This document shows, piece by piece, positions 1-8,940 of a DNA stretch of 36,409 nucleotides. The stretch is from Desulfovibrio sp. Its GTDB lineage: Bacteria; Desulfobacterota; Desulfovibrionia; Desulfovibrionales; Desulfovibrionaceae. The notes under the pieces were generated by a model, which saw only the letters and a list, made by a program, of their open reading frames with translations, did not search any database and was not told the DNA's origin. The number at the start of each line of letters is the position of its first letter. Position 1 is the stretch's first letter. Location of the stretch: the NCBI GenBank assembly GCA_031279825.1, contig JAITHT010000027.1, forward strand, positions 1-36,409, given 5' to 3'. A program made the position numbers and the translations under genes.

Positions 1-262
1 TGAGCCCCCTGCACCCCGCGTACGTTTTCAGCCGCTTTGCGGCTGAAAAATAGTAAGGGGGTCTGGGGGAATTATTCCACCCGGCGGGGTTCGGGGCGGA
101 GCCCCGAATTAATCAGTGCCTAGGTTTAGTGGCTTATCAGCAGGGTATACGTTCTAAGAAATACGCTCTGTGGAAGGATCCCACGACTTGCCGTCGCTCT
201 CCTCGACGTATTGTGTATGGCAAATTTCGATACTTTAGAGATAGTTTCGGAGGAAGCGTTAT
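1..262. other. Noncoding region with two GC-rich inverted repeats
   Basis: I see no credible gene here. Two perfect inverted repeats stand out. One is an 11-bp stem with a 3-base loop (arms 25-35 and 39-49). The other is an 8-bp stem with a 3-base loop (arms 90-97 and 101-108). Neither is followed by a convincing T-run, so I do not call them intrinsic terminators. They resemble dispersed palindromic repeats or the 3' end of a gene lying outside the window. The rest, about 110-262, shows nothing I can name. Confidence 0.5.
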
Positions 263-292
263 TTGACGGACCTAAAGAAAAAGCCGTATTGA
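263..292 (+). promoter_or_regulatory. Predicted sigma-70 type promoter of the sigma-54 activator gene
   Basis: A -35 box TTGACG (263-268) is followed after 18 bases by a -10 box TATTGA (287-292). Transcription would start near 299, about 28 bases upstream of the ATG at 327. An AAGGA ribosome site lies at 307-311. This is inferred from box similarity only. Confidence 0.45.
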
Positions 293-326
293 TAAATAAG
301 GACTAAAAGGATAAAAACTTGTTACT

Positions 327-1826
327 ATGATGGCACGGCGAATACTTTTTCTGGCTCCGGCCCAAAGTGTTACACGCATTTTCCCGCAACTGCGCGATGC
401 CGGGGTGGAAGTGGGTATCGCCGAAAATCTCAAGGGCGCATCCGCTTTCATGCGTAAGGGAATGCCTGGTCTTATTCTTTCGCGCCCTGTCCTGCCGGGA
501 TATCGTATAGAAGATCTTTTGAGTGTCGGGCAGGACGATCCGCAATTTCCTCCCGTCATTGTTTTTGCCGATCGGATTTTTCCTGAAGAGGCCACACGCA
601 TGCTGGCGTTAGGAGCTAAGGACTACTGGAGCGAACCTTTGAGTTTTGAAAAGCTTCAGACCGTTATGCCTGAATATAAAACTCAGTTCGCGTCCGTGCC
701 CTCTTCTACCTTAGGTGGACGCACTCCCGCGTCTCCGCCGGAAGGCCCTCGTATTGTGGGCAATCATCCGAGCATGCAGAGGGTCTTGGCACTGGCAAAA
801 CAGGTCGCTCACTCCAAGGCGACTGTGCTTATTTCCGGCGAGTCGGGCACAGGTAAAGAAATGTTTTCGCGTTTCCTGCATGCCCACAGCGACCGTGGAG
901 ATAAGCCCTTTGTAGCCGTCAATTGCGCCGCGCTGCCGGAACATTTGCTGGAAAGCGAGTTGTTTGGACACGAAAAAGGAGCTTTTACCGGCGCTATTGC
1001 CCGTAAACTCGGCAAATTTGAATTGGCCACCGGTGGCACGATTTTATTGGATGAAGTTTCTGAAATGGAGCTTGGCCTTCAAGCCAAGCTTTTACGTGTG
1101 CTTCAGGAGGGAGAGATAGATCGCGTCGGCGGCATGGAAACCGTTAAGGTAGACGTGCGCGTGCTCGCGACTACCAACCGGAATCTTGAAGAGTGGGTAA
1201 AGGAAGGTAAATTCCGGCAGGATCTCTTTTTCCGTCTTAATGTCATTCCCCTGCGTTTGCCCTCCTTGCATGAACGGGGAAATGACGTGCTCATCCTGGC
1301 GCATTTTTTCATCAACATGTATGTGCGGGAATATTTTCTCGCTTCTGTGGAATTATCTGAAGACGCCACAAAGTGGCTACTTGATTATGCTTGGCCGGGT
1401 AATGTGCGTGAGTTGCAAAATCTTATGGAGCGGGCTGTCCTTCTTTCAGGGGGACAGCCCGTGACGCCCCGCCACTTCCTATTGGAATCGGATGAATGGC
1501 CTTTGTTTATGGAAGACGGAGAATACTCCTTATCTTCCGATACGGCGGGAAAAGAAGGTAATGACAGCGATGGGGCGGCTGTTTTCCCAAAAGAGGGAAG
1601 TATTCGCAAAGAAGATGCCCTTTGTGCGTCAGGCGAGACAGCGGGTAATATTTTCGCCGGCGGGGTCATTCCCTTACATGAGATGGAGCGTATCATGATC
1701 AAAAAAGGTCTTGAGCAGACCAGCGGCAATAGAACGCAGGCTGCTGAACTATTGGGGATTTCCGTTCGAACCTTGCGGAACAAACTTAATGAATACCGCA
1801 TGGCGGGCGAGGATATAGAGGGATAG
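327..1826 (+). CDS. Sigma-54-dependent transcriptional activator with degenerate receiver domain
   Basis: This is an NtrC-class bacterial enhancer-binding protein of 499 residues that remodels sigma-54 RNA polymerase by ATP hydrolysis. Residues 1-115 have a receiver-like pattern but lack the acidic pocket (ILFLAPAQS instead of an Asp pair). They also lack the phospho-acceptor Asp (LILSRPVLPG) and the Lys before the final Pro (WSEP). The AAA+ domain is intact: Walker A GESGTGKE (171-178), the sigma-54 contact GAFTGA (218-223), Walker B ILLDEVSE (239-246) and WPGNVREL (356-363). A Fis-type helix-turn-helix ends the protein (about 465-492, SGNRTQAAELLGISVRTL). The start could be either of two adjacent ATGs (327 or 330). 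The receiver should not be phosphorylated, so control is probably by protein contact or expression level. The target regulon cannot be read from this window. Confidence 0.93.
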   Translation: MMARRILFLAPAQSVTRIFPQLRDAGVEVGIAENLKGASAFMRKGMPGLILSRPVLPGYRIEDLLSVGQDDPQFPPVIVFADRIFPEEATRMLALGAKDYWSEPLSFEKLQTVMPEYKTQFASVPSSTLGGRTPASPPEGPRIVGNHPSMQRVLALAKQVAHSKATVLISGESGTGKEMFSRFLHAHSDRGDKPFVAVNCAALPEHLLESELFGHEKGAFTGAIARKLGKFELATGGTILLDEVSEMELGLQAKLLRVLQEGEIDRVGGMETVKVDVRVLATTNRNLEEWVKEGKFRQDLFFRLNVIPLRLPSLHERGNDVLILAHFFINMYVREYFLASVELSEDATKWLLDYAWPGNVRELQNLMERAVLLSGGQPVTPRHFLLESDEWPLFMEDGEYSLSSDTAGKEGNDSDGAAVFPKEGSIRKEDALCASGETAGNIFAGGVIPLHEMERIMIKKGLEQTSGNRTQAAELLGISVRTLRNKLNEYRMAGEDIEG

Positions 1827-1974
1827 GGCGGGCGATACCGTAATGCCGGATTGATCGTCGTCATACATCAGCGTCATACTTTATCGATAGGTTCGCTATG
1901 CCCGTGAGCGTCAAGCTCATGGGATTGCCGGGTATTGTCAGGCTATCATAATTGTCTATTGTGGAGAGAAGTAT

Positions 1975-3939
1975 ATGTTGGATTTCATTAGGGACAGGGC
2001 GAAGTCTTTCAGCGTTAAACTTATTTTCGGGATCATCATCGTTGTCTTTGTTTTTTGGGGCGTGGGCAATATTGATAGTTCATCCACAGGCGCTTTAGCC
2101 GTGGTGAATGGTGAAAATATTACTATTCAGGATTTTAATAAACTTTTTCGACGGGAAGTTCAGGAACTGAAAAAGGCCGCGCCGGATATCCTCAACGATC
2201 CGGCTCAGCTCAGGGAACTCAAACAGCAGGTGTTGGCCCGGATCATCACCTCTCGTTTGCGCCGGCAGGAAGCGACCCGTCTCGGCCTGACCATTACGCC
2301 TCATGAATTAAAGCTTGTCTTGGCGGGATTTGCCGTTTTTCAGAACGCGGAGGGAAAGTTCGACCCCGAAGCATACAAGCGGGTACTGGCCTCTCAAGAA
2401 ATAAGCCAGGGGGAGTTTGAAGCCGACTACAGTAAAAACCTGTTGGAAGAAAAGCTGTTGCGGGACATTGTCATGAGTGTGGACGTAAGCGAGATGGAGG
2501 CCAGAACAATTTACTCTTTCAGCTTGGAAAAACGGAAAGCCGAATATGTGTTTTTTAGCGCCGCCGATTATACAAAAAACGTTGCTATCTCGGATGAAGA
2601 AATAAATCAGCACTATACAGAAAACAAAGACTCCTTTAAAAAACCGGAGATGCTTAACCTTGAATTTTTACGTTTGACCGCGGAAAGTCTGGCTTCCGGC
2701 TATCCTGTATCGGATCAGGAAGTAGAGGACTATTACGCAAAGAATAAGTTGCGTTTTTTTCAGCCGGAAAGCTTTCAAGCCCGGCATATTTTTATAGCGT
2801 GTCCGCCTGACGACGCCGAAACCTCCGGTGTGAAAGAAAAAGTGCGGCAAGCGCGATCCGCCATTGAAGAGATTGCCGCGCAGCTCGTAAAGGGAGAGAA
2901 CTTTGCCGCCATCGCGGCCGCGCGATCCGAGGATAAAGAATCCGCCGTCGAGGGCGGGATGCTCGGTTGGCTCCATAAAGGGCAGCTTGGTTCCGATGTA
3001 TTTGATGATGCGGCGTTGCGTCTGGCACCCGGAGAAATCAGCAAACCGGTGCGTAGTGAGGTCGGTTTCCATATTATTAAGCTGGAAGGAAAGAAGAATG
3101 CCTTTACTCCTCCGCTGACCGACGTAAGACAAGAGATCGTCGCTGTAATTGCACAGGAAAAGGCTGATGAGGACTTTAAAAATGTGGAAAAAGCCGCTGA
3201 AGACGGTTTGGCCATGCATGTCTCCTTTGCCGACTTGGCGAGGCAATTTCGTGTGGAAGTAACGACAACCGGTCTACTGCCTCAGAACGAGGCTGAGGCT
3301 AAACTATCGCTGCATAAAGATTCCCGTCAGATATTGAAAGATGCCATACATGATTTTACGACCGCCTCAGCTGGGCAGGGTACAACATCTTCATCCTCCA
3401 TGACTGTGCCCACGCCTTTGAGTATTGACGGCGGCATAGCCTTGATTCGTATTGTGGAGGCGAAGCCCGCGTTTATTCCTCCTCTTGATGATGTGCGCGA
3501 TACTATCGCCGAGCAAGTGAGATTTCGTAAGGCTATGACCATGGCTCGCGCTACCGCCGATGACGCGCTGCCTTTGTTTGCGGGAAAGGAAGCCCCTAAA
3601 AAGTATAAAGAAAAACTTAAGGAAAGTGGTCCGGCGGTTCGCTTGTTTCCGGAAGTATCCCCTCTTGGCCTTATGCCGGAATTAGTAAACGGGCTGTTCG
3701 CTTCTTCGGGCGAATGGCTGCCCGAGGTTTTCACCGGCGCTGATGGATTTTTCATTGCCAGAACTAAAACGGTGGAATCGGTAAGCGAAGAGGACTGGCA
3801 GCAGGTGAAAGATATTTTTATGTCACAGTTAAAGCAGCGTCGCCAGAAGGAGGCGCTGGACTCCTTTATACAAAAAGTACTGGAGTCGGCAAAAATCGAG
3901 GAATCGGCGAATACTCTGGAGCGTCTGAGCTTACGCTGA
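1975..3939 (+). CDS. ppiD: PpiD/SurA-type periplasmic peptidyl-prolyl isomerase, membrane anchored
   Basis: This 654-residue protein has one N-terminal membrane segment (about residues 13-31, KLIFGIIIVVFVFWGV) and then a SurA-N-like chaperone region. A parvulin (PpiC) domain follows at roughly 262-375, including QARHIFI, GGMLGWL and GFHIIKLE. A second, divergent rotamase-like stretch lies nearer the C-terminus, matching the PpiD layout of a long chaperone around one active parvulin module. It should sit in the inner membrane facing the periplasm and help fold outer-membrane proteins. GGAGAG at 1963-1968 supports the ATG at 1975. The 148-base gap upstream holds a 9-base inverted repeat (1901-1923, one G:T pair). 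The gene may be expressed independently of the activator before it. Length is close to the PpiD family norm. Confidence 0.88.
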   Translation: MLDFIRDRAKSFSVKLIFGIIIVVFVFWGVGNIDSSSTGALAVVNGENITIQDFNKLFRREVQELKKAAPDILNDPAQLRELKQQVLARIITSRLRRQEATRLGLTITPHELKLVLAGFAVFQNAEGKFDPEAYKRVLASQEISQGEFEADYSKNLLEEKLLRDIVMSVDVSEMEARTIYSFSLEKRKAEYVFFSAADYTKNVAISDEEINQHYTENKDSFKKPEMLNLEFLRLTAESLASGYPVSDQEVEDYYAKNKLRFFQPESFQARHIFIACPPDDAETSGVKEKVRQARSAIEEIAAQLVKGENFAAIAAARSEDKESAVEGGMLGWLHKGQLGSDVFDDAALRLAPGEISKPVRSEVGFHIIKLEGKKNAFTPPLTDVRQEIVAVIAQEKADEDFKNVEKAAEDGLAMHVSFADLARQFRVEVTTTGLLPQNEAEAKLSLHKDSRQILKDAIHDFTTASAGQGTTSSSSMTVPTPLSIDGGIALIRIVEAKPAFIPPLDDVRDTIAEQVRFRKAMTMARATADDALPLFAGKEAPKKYKEKLKESGPAVRLFPEVSPLGLMPELVNGLFASSGEWLPEVFTGADGFFIARTKTVESVSEEDWQQVKDIFMSQLKQRRQKEALDSFIQKVLESAKIEESANTLERLSLR

Positions 3940-3982
3940 TGGGCCGCGCGCATTTCGGCAGCGGCAAGTGTATGGCGGCCGG

Positions 3983-4077
3983 CCGATAGCGTAAGCGCCG
4001 ACTCGCACGCACAAGGAGTGGGCGAAAGATGTTTTCGCCGTAAACGGCGAGTGGAGCGTTTCACAGGCAATCCACTC
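3983..4077. repeat. Diverged partial copy of the TA-flanked miniature element (inverted)
   Basis: This stretch, read on the plus strand, aligns by eye with the minus strand of 11816-11916. Shared blocks include GCGTAAGCGCCG, GGCGAAA...TGTTTTCGCCG and CGTTTCA. The terminal inverted repeats seen in the complete copy are degraded here. It lies between two convergent genes, so it need not carry coding function. Confidence 0.5.
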
Positions 4078-4088
4078 TTAATCTTTTT
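4049..4088 (+). terminator. Possible terminator after ppiD
   Basis: Arms GAGTGGA (4049-4055) and TCCACTC (4071-4077) form a perfect 7-bp stem with a 15-base loop, followed by TTAATCTTTTT. The loop is long and the T-run is displaced by four bases, so strength is doubtful. It lies inside the repeat described at 3983-4077. Confidence 0.35.
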
Positions 4089-4112
4089 CCGGCCTGCGTC
4101 CTCCTTATTTCG

Positions 4113-4538
4113 CTACTGCCTGACGGCAGAAGGACGGTGCAATACAAGCCAGGCATCGATTATTTCCGGAGGGTAGTCTGCATCAAGCGTCCTGATATCC
4201 TCGGCCGCAACTTGTTCCATACGGGCCGACTCCATAAACATCGCATAGACCAGAAGCAGAGAGGCGTCGCTTTCCGGCGTGCCTTGGCAGAGATCGGTGA
4301 TTTGCTCCGAGGAGACAGTCTCCAGCAAACGATCCGCGAACATATTGATCCACTTGCTATATAGGCTTGCCGGAAGCTCCGGAATCTTGGCGGCAATGTC
4401 GGCAAGGGCTTCATCATCCAGATGAGGTATGGAAATGCCAAGAACGGCGCGTAAGGCTTCATCGCGGCGTTCTCCTTTTCCGCTGATATGGGCGCAGATA
4501 TATTCCGTTATATAGTTTCGTTGTTCTTGTTCCGTCAT
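4113..4538 (-). CDS. Conserved-looking hypothetical protein downstream of pth
   Basis: This 141-residue protein starts MTEQEQRNYITEYI. I chose the ATG at 4538 because AAGGAA sits seven bases upstream; the open frame extends further but that part looks non-coding. The protein is acidic and predicted mostly helical, with no signal peptide, membrane segment or Cys motif. The 70-base gap to the pth stop suggests cotranscription with pth. I do not recognise the family. Its position at the end of a translation-related cluster hints at a housekeeping rather than an accessory role, but that is inference. Confidence 0.7.
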   Translation of the reverse strand: MTEQEQRNYITEYICAHISGKGERRDEALRAVLGISIPHLDDEALADIAAKIPELPASLYSKWINMFADRLLETVSSEQITDLCQGTPESDASLLLVYAMFMESARMEQVAAEDIRTLDADYPPEIIDAWLVLHRPSAVRQ

Positions 4539-4608
4539 CTTCGTTCCTTTGCGGTCTGAGACCCCGGACTTCATGCCGGATACCGCCCCTCCCCGCCCAT
4601 GCTCTCGG

Positions 4609-5355
4609 TTATGCCGTAACTCCCGGACAAGGCCCTGCCTGGAAGGGCTTTTTATTATTGATGGAAACATCATCTTGAGAAAGCGAAGGAGTGGATGCGG
4701 CCGGAAGAGGAGCGGCAGCTTTTTCAGAAGCGGGAACAAACGCGTTACAGAACTGTTGTGCGGATCGCATACCCTTTTCCATGAAAATAAGGATGGCGTC
4801 CACTGCCGCCGGGATGATCTCCGACAACAAGGACTGCTCTTCCGTTGAAAAACGGCCGAGCACGTACGATACGGTATCGTATCCCGCAGGTTTGCCGATA
4901 CCTAGACGCAGTCGATGGAAATCCGGTGTGCCCAGCATATGCTGAACGGAGCGTACGCCGTTATGCCCGGCGTGACCACCGCCTGTTTTCAACTTCATGC
5001 GTCCCGGCGGAATATCCAATTCATCATGCAGAACAAGGATTTGCTGCGGTGAAATATGATAATAGGCGCTGACGCGCTGTACAGCCTCTCCGCTTTTGTT
5101 CATAAACGTAAGGGGAGTCGCGACGAGCCAGTCCGCGCATTTTTTGCCTCGTAAGGAACAACGCCATAAACAAAAACAATCTTTTCGGCCGGAAAGCCTG
5201 TTGACCTGCCCCGAACGGGCGCACTCCTCAAGCAGAGCTTCCGCAAGTATGAAACCGTAATTATGGCGTGTCGAGGCATATTCTTTGCCCGGGTTGCCAA
5301 GCCCTGTAATCAGACCGTTGAGTTGTTCCATATGCGTAAACAGTACGTTAATCAT
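4609..5355 (-). CDS. pth: Peptidyl-tRNA hydrolase
   Basis: The enzyme cleaves the ester bond of peptidyl-tRNA released by stalled ribosomes. All family residues are visible: Asn21 in GLGNPG, catalytic His31 in STRHNYGF, Asn86 in FMNKSG, Asp111 in LHDELD and Asn132 in GHNG. At 248 residues it is about 50 longer than usual. The extra part is a low-complexity C-terminal tail (KAAAPLPAASTPS...) that is probably disordered. Met1 (5355) or Met9 (5331) could start it and neither has a strong ribosome site. A terminator at 5481-5521 separates it from rplY upstream, so pth should have its own promoter in the 125 bases between. Confidence 0.95.
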   Translation of the reverse strand: MINVLFTHMEQLNGLITGLGNPGKEYASTRHNYGFILAEALLEECARSGQVNRLSGRKDCFCLWRCSLRGKKCADWLVATPLTFMNKSGEAVQRVSAYYHISPQQILVLHDELDIPPGRMKLKTGGGHAGHNGVRSVQHMLGTPDFHRLRLGIGKPAGYDTVSYVLGRFSTEEQSLLSEIIPAAVDAILIFMEKGMRSAQQFCNAFVPASEKAAAPLPAASTPSLSQDDVSINNKKPFQAGPCPGVTA

Positions 5356-5480
5356 ATTTTTAGAGATTGTCTTGTCAGAAGAGCAATCCTTCTCAAATTA
5401 TTCTGGAAAATGTTAAGCAAAGGATTGTATCCGCCTGTAACCGCACGCCTTACGCCAAAAACAGTGTAAGCGCAAACAAG

Positions 5481-5521
5481 AGAAAAAGGGAAGAGACTGT
5501 TTGCCACAGAAACTCTTCCCT
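5481..5521 (-). terminator. Intrinsic terminator after rplY
   Basis: On the minus strand, AGGGAAGAG and CTCTTCCCT (plus-strand arms 5513-5521 and 5487-5495) form a 9-bp stem. An inner CTGT/ACAG stem extends it, and TTTTTC follows at once. It lies 25 bases after the rplY stop and should end the prs-rplY transcript before pth. Confidence 0.85.
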
Positions 5522-5545
5522 CTCAGGATGCTATCGAATTCGTTA

Positions 5546-6148
5546 TTATACAGTAGCGCTTTCGCCTTCTTCGTCCTTGGCGGAACCAGGCACGGTCACC
5601 ATAAGGATAGCATAGTTAATCTCGTAACTGGCGCGTATACCGTCAGGCATACGCAGATCCTCTATACGCAGGCCTTGGCCGATATCAAGATCAGTAATAT
5701 CCACAACAATTTTTTTAGGCAAGGTATCAGGTTTGCTGAGAATCTGTATTTGTTCCCTATAGATTTCCAACTGGCCGCCGAGTTTGGTGCCTTTGGCCAC
5801 ACCCGAGAACTCAAGGGGCACACGAATTTTTAATTCTTTATCAAGATCGATGCCGTAAAAATCCACATGCTGGAAACGATTTTGCGTGGGGTAGTATTCG
5901 CTGTCCCAAATCAGGCAGGGATAACGATGTTTTTTATCGTCTTCATTGATTTCCAGATCGAGAACCGTTGTACGCCCGGCCTCGGCATATACTTTCGTCA
6001 AGGATGTCTCATTGACCTGGATGGATTTATTATTGCCTTGAGCCGAGTAGAAAACAGCCGGGATAATTCCCTGTGCCCGCAGCTTGCGGTTGGCATTTTT
6101 CCCGGTCGTTTTTCGGATATCGGCGGTAAGAGTGGGGCGAGCGGACAT
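5546..6148 (-). CDS. rplY: 50S ribosomal protein bL25, CTC form
   Basis: This 200-residue protein binds 5S rRNA. The N-terminal L25 domain (RPTLTADIRKTTGKNANRKL...) is followed by the C-terminal TL5/CTC beta domain (about 95-185), so it is the long general-stress-type form, not the short E. coli form. I place the start at 6148 (MSARPT) because AAAGGAGA lies about ten bases upstream. The longer frame from 6178 would put the ribosome site inside the gene. It follows prs by 60 bases, a common pairing in many bacteria, and a strong terminator follows it. The acidic tail ends KDEEGESATV. Confidence 0.94.
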   Translation of the reverse strand: MSARPTLTADIRKTTGKNANRKLRAQGIIPAVFYSAQGNNKSIQVNETSLTKVYAEAGRTTVLDLEINEDDKKHRYPCLIWDSEYYPTQNRFQHVDFYGIDLDKELKIRVPLEFSGVAKGTKLGGQLEIYREQIQILSKPDTLPKKIVVDITDLDIGQGLRIEDLRMPDGIRASYEINYAILMVTVPGSAKDEEGESATV

Positions 6149-6208
6149 GTGACGCATTCTCCTTTGATCCTCAGCCATGACAGAAGCCGTTGCTGACGGA
6201 GCTCACTC

Positions 6209-7147
6209 TCATACGAAGAGCACGCTGACGGAGGATTCGGTATGGATGTTATGGATGGCTTTGGCCAAAAGGCCGGCTACAGAAAGTACCGTGAGTTTGG
6301 AACATTGCCCGAGTTTATCCCCCAGGGGAATGGTATCGGTCACCAGAACCTGGGAGAAATCCGAGACGCAAAGCCGTTCGACGGCGGGGCCGGAGAGCAC
6401 GGCATGCGTGGCGCACGCGACGACCTCTTTGGCGCCGTTTTCCAGAAGAGCTTTGCCTGCGGCTACCATGGTGCCAGCGGTATCAATCATATCATCAAGC
6501 ACCACAGCCAGCTTGTCCTTGACATCGCCGATAACGTGCATTGCCGAAGCCTGATTGGGGCGATCGCGGCGTTTATCAATGATGGCGAGCCCGGCGCCCA
6601 GGCGTTTGGCGTAAGAACGCGCGCGTTCGACTCCCCCGGCATCAGGGGAGACGATGACCACTTCCGTGGAAAAACTTCTGATATGATCGAGGATGACGGG
6701 TTGCGCGTAAAGGTTGTCTACAGGGAGATCAAAAAAACCCTGAATCTGGCCTGCATGCAAATCCACAGTGACAAGGCGGCTCATTCCCGCCGCAGTCAGA
6801 AAATCCGCAACCATTTTCGCGCTGATGGGAGCGCGCGGACTGACTTTTCTATCTTGGCGGGAGTACCCGTAATACGGAACGACCGCGGTAACGCGGCCGA
6901 CGCTGGCTCGCTTCAGGGCGTCCAGTATCAGGCAAAGCTGCATGATATGAAAATTAACGGGAGCGCATGTGGGCTGGATAACAAAAATATCGTCTCCCCG
7001 CACATTATCGCTTATTTCAATACGGATTTCTCCGTCGCTGAAGGTTTCGCATAACGTAGGCGTGAGTTTGCAGCCTAAATGGTTGCATATGGCGGCAGCC
7101 AGTTGCGGGTTGGCGCTTCCTGTCAGAATTTTAAGATTGCCCTGCAT
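6209..7147 (-). CDS. prs: Ribose-phosphate pyrophosphokinase (PRPP synthetase)
   Basis: Prs makes 5-phosphoribosyl 1-diphosphate from ribose 5-phosphate and ATP for nucleotide, His and Trp synthesis. The 312-residue length matches class I enzymes. Visible landmarks are the N-terminal GSANPQLA and FSDGE, the catalytic flexible-loop region [10 protein letters not shown], the metal and ribose site [24 protein letters not shown], and the PRPP loop [15 protein letters not shown] lies just upstream of the ATG at 7147. A terminator between tRNA-Gln and this gene (7181-7220) means it probably has its own weak promoter or depends on read-through. Confidence 0.97.
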   Translation of the reverse strand: MQGNLKILTGSANPQLAAAICNHLGCKLTPTLCETFSDGEIRIEISDNVRGDDIFVIQPTCAPVNFHIMQLCLILDALKRASVGRVTAVVPYYGYSRQDRKVSPRAPISAKMVADFLTAAGMSRLVTVDLHAGQIQGFFDLPVDNLYAQPVILDHIRSFSTEVVIVSPDAGGVERARSYAKRLGAGLAIIDKRRDRPNQASAMHVIGDVKDKLAVVLDDMIDTAGTMVAAGKALLENGAKEVVACATHAVLSGPAVERLCVSDFSQVLVTDTIPLGDKLGQCSKLTVLSVAGLLAKAIHNIHTESSVSVLFV

Positions 7148-7180
7148 GACGACCTGGCGTCTGGTTGAGGTGACGGCATG

Positions 7181-7220
7181 ACAAGAAAGACTGCCGCGAC
7201 GGAGTTCAAGCGACAGTCTT
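7181..7220 (-). terminator. Intrinsic terminator after tRNA-Gln
   Basis: On the minus strand an 11-bp stem (plus-strand arms 7187-7197 and 7210-7220, one G:T pair) with a 12-base loop is followed by TTTCTTGT. It begins 17 bases past the tRNA 3' end. It should free the tRNA from the downstream prs message. Confidence 0.65.
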
Positions 7221-7236
7221 GCGTTCAGAAAATATT

Positions 7237-7313
7237 TGGCAGGGGCGGAAGGACTCGAACCCTCGAAATGACGGGACCAAAACCCGTTGCCTTACCAACT
7301 TGGCGACACCCCT
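7237..7313 (-). tRNA. tRNA-Gln (anticodon UUG), CCA encoded
   Basis: The minus strand folds as a full cloverleaf. The acceptor pairs AGGGGTG with CGCCCCT (one G:T), followed by G and an encoded CCA. The D arm uses GCC/GGC. The anticodon stem ACGGG/CCCGT encloses TTTTGGT, giving anticodon TTG. The T arm GAGGG/CCTTC surrounds TTCGAGT. It lies between ispE and prs on the same strand, so it may be processed from an ispE-containing transcript. Confidence 0.95.
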
Positions 7314-7326
7314 GCATCATGGCTGC

Positions 7327-8319
7327 TCACAACACCTGCATATATACCTTACAGCCGTCGCCGACAAGTGCTTCTGCAATCGTTTCCGCATCCCGGCCAT
7401 TACGAAATAACGCGAAAAGGCTTGATCCCGTGCCGCTCATTCGTACCACTTCCGCACCTGTGTCGCAAAGCCGTGCATGGAGACGGGCGAGCGGAGGCCG
7501 GCGGGTGAGGACAATTTCTTCAAAGTCATTGCCCGGCAGCGGCTCGTGAGAAGAAACGTAAGTAGCTTGATGATCCGTCAATGTCAAGGCATCAGGATAT
7601 TTTTTTTCCGTTTTTTGCATATTGTCACAACAAAGGGCATTGTCGCTGTTTTCAGGACGCGCGTTATATCTTGCTTCATCCAGAGCCGCAAAGGCCCATA
7701 CGGTGGAAACGGCCATATCCGGGCAGGCCAGAACAAGGGTATAGCCGGAATACGGTGTGGGAACCGGTATGAGTTTTTCGCCTATACCGGCGGCTTTTGC
7801 CGCTGTGCCCAAAATAAAAAAGGGCACATCCGCGCCGACGGCAGCGGATTTTTCAATCAGTTTCGCCTTGTCGAGAGGGATATGCCCCGCCTTTGCCGCC
7901 TCCCGCTGAAGATACAGGAGTAAGGCGGCGGCATCGGAGCTTCCTCCTCCCAATCCGGCGCCATGGGGAATATTTTTACGCACGCGGATGCTGAGAGACG
8001 GCGAGAAACCCGTGCTCGCACTGTACCACGCGTACGCTTTTGTTAAGGTATTCCGCTCAGGATCGATATCCGGTACGGAAAAATCAACCCGTATCCTGTG
8101 CGATTGTTGCCCCGTTACGGGTTTTCCATGATAGAGAACTCTATTTTCAGAAAAAATTTCAATAATATCATATGGTTCTTTAAGAGGAACAAATAAGGTA
8201 TCAAGTTCATGATAACCGTTCGGCAATTTTTTACCCACGCGCAGATACAGATTGATTTTACAAGGGGCGCACAGGACGGCGGAAGAACAGGAGGACACGA
8301 ACGCTCCGGCGCTGCGCAT
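7327..8319 (-). CDS. ispE: 4-diphosphocytidyl-2-C-methyl-D-erythritol kinase
   Basis: IspE is the GHMP kinase of the non-mevalonate isoprenoid pathway, phosphorylating CDP-methylerythritol at the 2-hydroxyl. The 330-residue protein shows the N-terminal CAPCKINLYLRVG with the conserved Lys21. It also has the GHMP ATP loop PHGAGLGGGSSDAA (118-131), VGADVPFFILG with the conserved Asp, and the C-terminal MSGTGSSLFALF. It is somewhat longer than E. coli IspE owing to an insert around residues 205-250. The ATG at 8319 is only five bases past the hslV stop and lacks a strong ribosome site. Translation is therefore likely coupled to hslV. Confidence 0.95.
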   Translation of the reverse strand: MRSAGAFVSSCSSAVLCAPCKINLYLRVGKKLPNGYHELDTLFVPLKEPYDIIEIFSENRVLYHGKPVTGQQSHRIRVDFSVPDIDPERNTLTKAYAWYSASTGFSPSLSIRVRKNIPHGAGLGGGSSDAAALLLYLQREAAKAGHIPLDKAKLIEKSAAVGADVPFFILGTAAKAAGIGEKLIPVPTPYSGYTLVLACPDMAVSTVWAFAALDEARYNARPENSDNALCCDNMQKTEKKYPDALTLTDHQATYVSSHEPLPGNDFEEIVLTRRPPLARLHARLCDTGAEVVRMSGTGSSLFALFRNGRDAETIAEALVGDGCKVYMQVL

Positions 8320-8324
8320 AAGCG

Positions 8325-8885
8325 TCAGGCAAGGTGGGAATCAAGGATTTCCACAGTCAGCACATTGTTGGTGTAAATACATATCTCGCCGGCGATGCCC
8401 ATGGCGGCCCGGACGATGTCCTCAGCGCTCATGGCGCTTTGGGGAGTGGCGTGACGGCACAGGGCTCTGGCCGCAGCCAGGGCGTAGGGGCCGCCACTGC
8501 CGATAGCCGCTATGCCGTCGTCAGGTTCAATAAGATCCCCCGTACCGGACAGTATGAGAAGCGCGGAAGTATCCGCCACCAGAAGCATAGCCTCCAGACG
8601 GCGCAGATATCTGTCTTTACGCCAGTCTTTGGCCAGTTCCACGGATGCCCTGATAAGGTTGCCGCTGTATTCTTCAAGCTTGGTTTCAAAGCGTTCGAAC
8701 AGAGTAAAGGCATCGGCGGTGGAGCCTGCGAAACCGGCGATTACGCTGCCTTTATACAGGCGACGCACTTTTTTGGCGTTGTGCTTCAATACGACAGCCT
8801 GCCCCATGGTCACCTGGCCGTCACTGGCAATAGCCACGCTATCGCCGTGCCGGACGGCCAGTATGGTGGTTCCCTGCAATTGCAT
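8325..8885 (-). CDS. hslV: ATP-dependent protease subunit HslV (ClpQ)
   Basis: HslV forms the proteolytic double ring that works with the HslU unfoldase. Removal of the first residues exposes the nucleophilic Thr in GTTILAVR, and [10 protein letters not shown] follows as in all HslV proteins. Other family blocks are [32 protein letters not shown] and [16 protein letters not shown]. The 186-residue length is typical. hslU is not in this window, so the pair is split here. The gene is followed at once by ispE. The gap to the preceding DUF1287 gene is only 55 bases and contains a TATATA stretch that could serve as a -10 box. Confidence 0.96.
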   Translation of the reverse strand: MQLQGTTILAVRHGDSVAIASDGQVTMGQAVVLKHNAKKVRRLYKGSVIAGFAGSTADAFTLFERFETKLEEYSGNLIRASVELAKDWRKDRYLRRLEAMLLVADTSALLILSGTGDLIEPDDGIAAIGSGGPYALAAARALCRHATPQSAMSAEDIVRAAMGIAGEICIYTNNVLTVEILDSHLA

Positions 8886-8940
8886 GATATTTTCTCGAAA
8901 GTTTATATAAGGAAGATAAAAACCCTACGGAACGGTTTCC

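Noticed and set aside
6242-7054. 270-codon open frame on the plus strand opposite prs
   Set aside because: prs is certain from motifs and length; the antisense product shows no family features.
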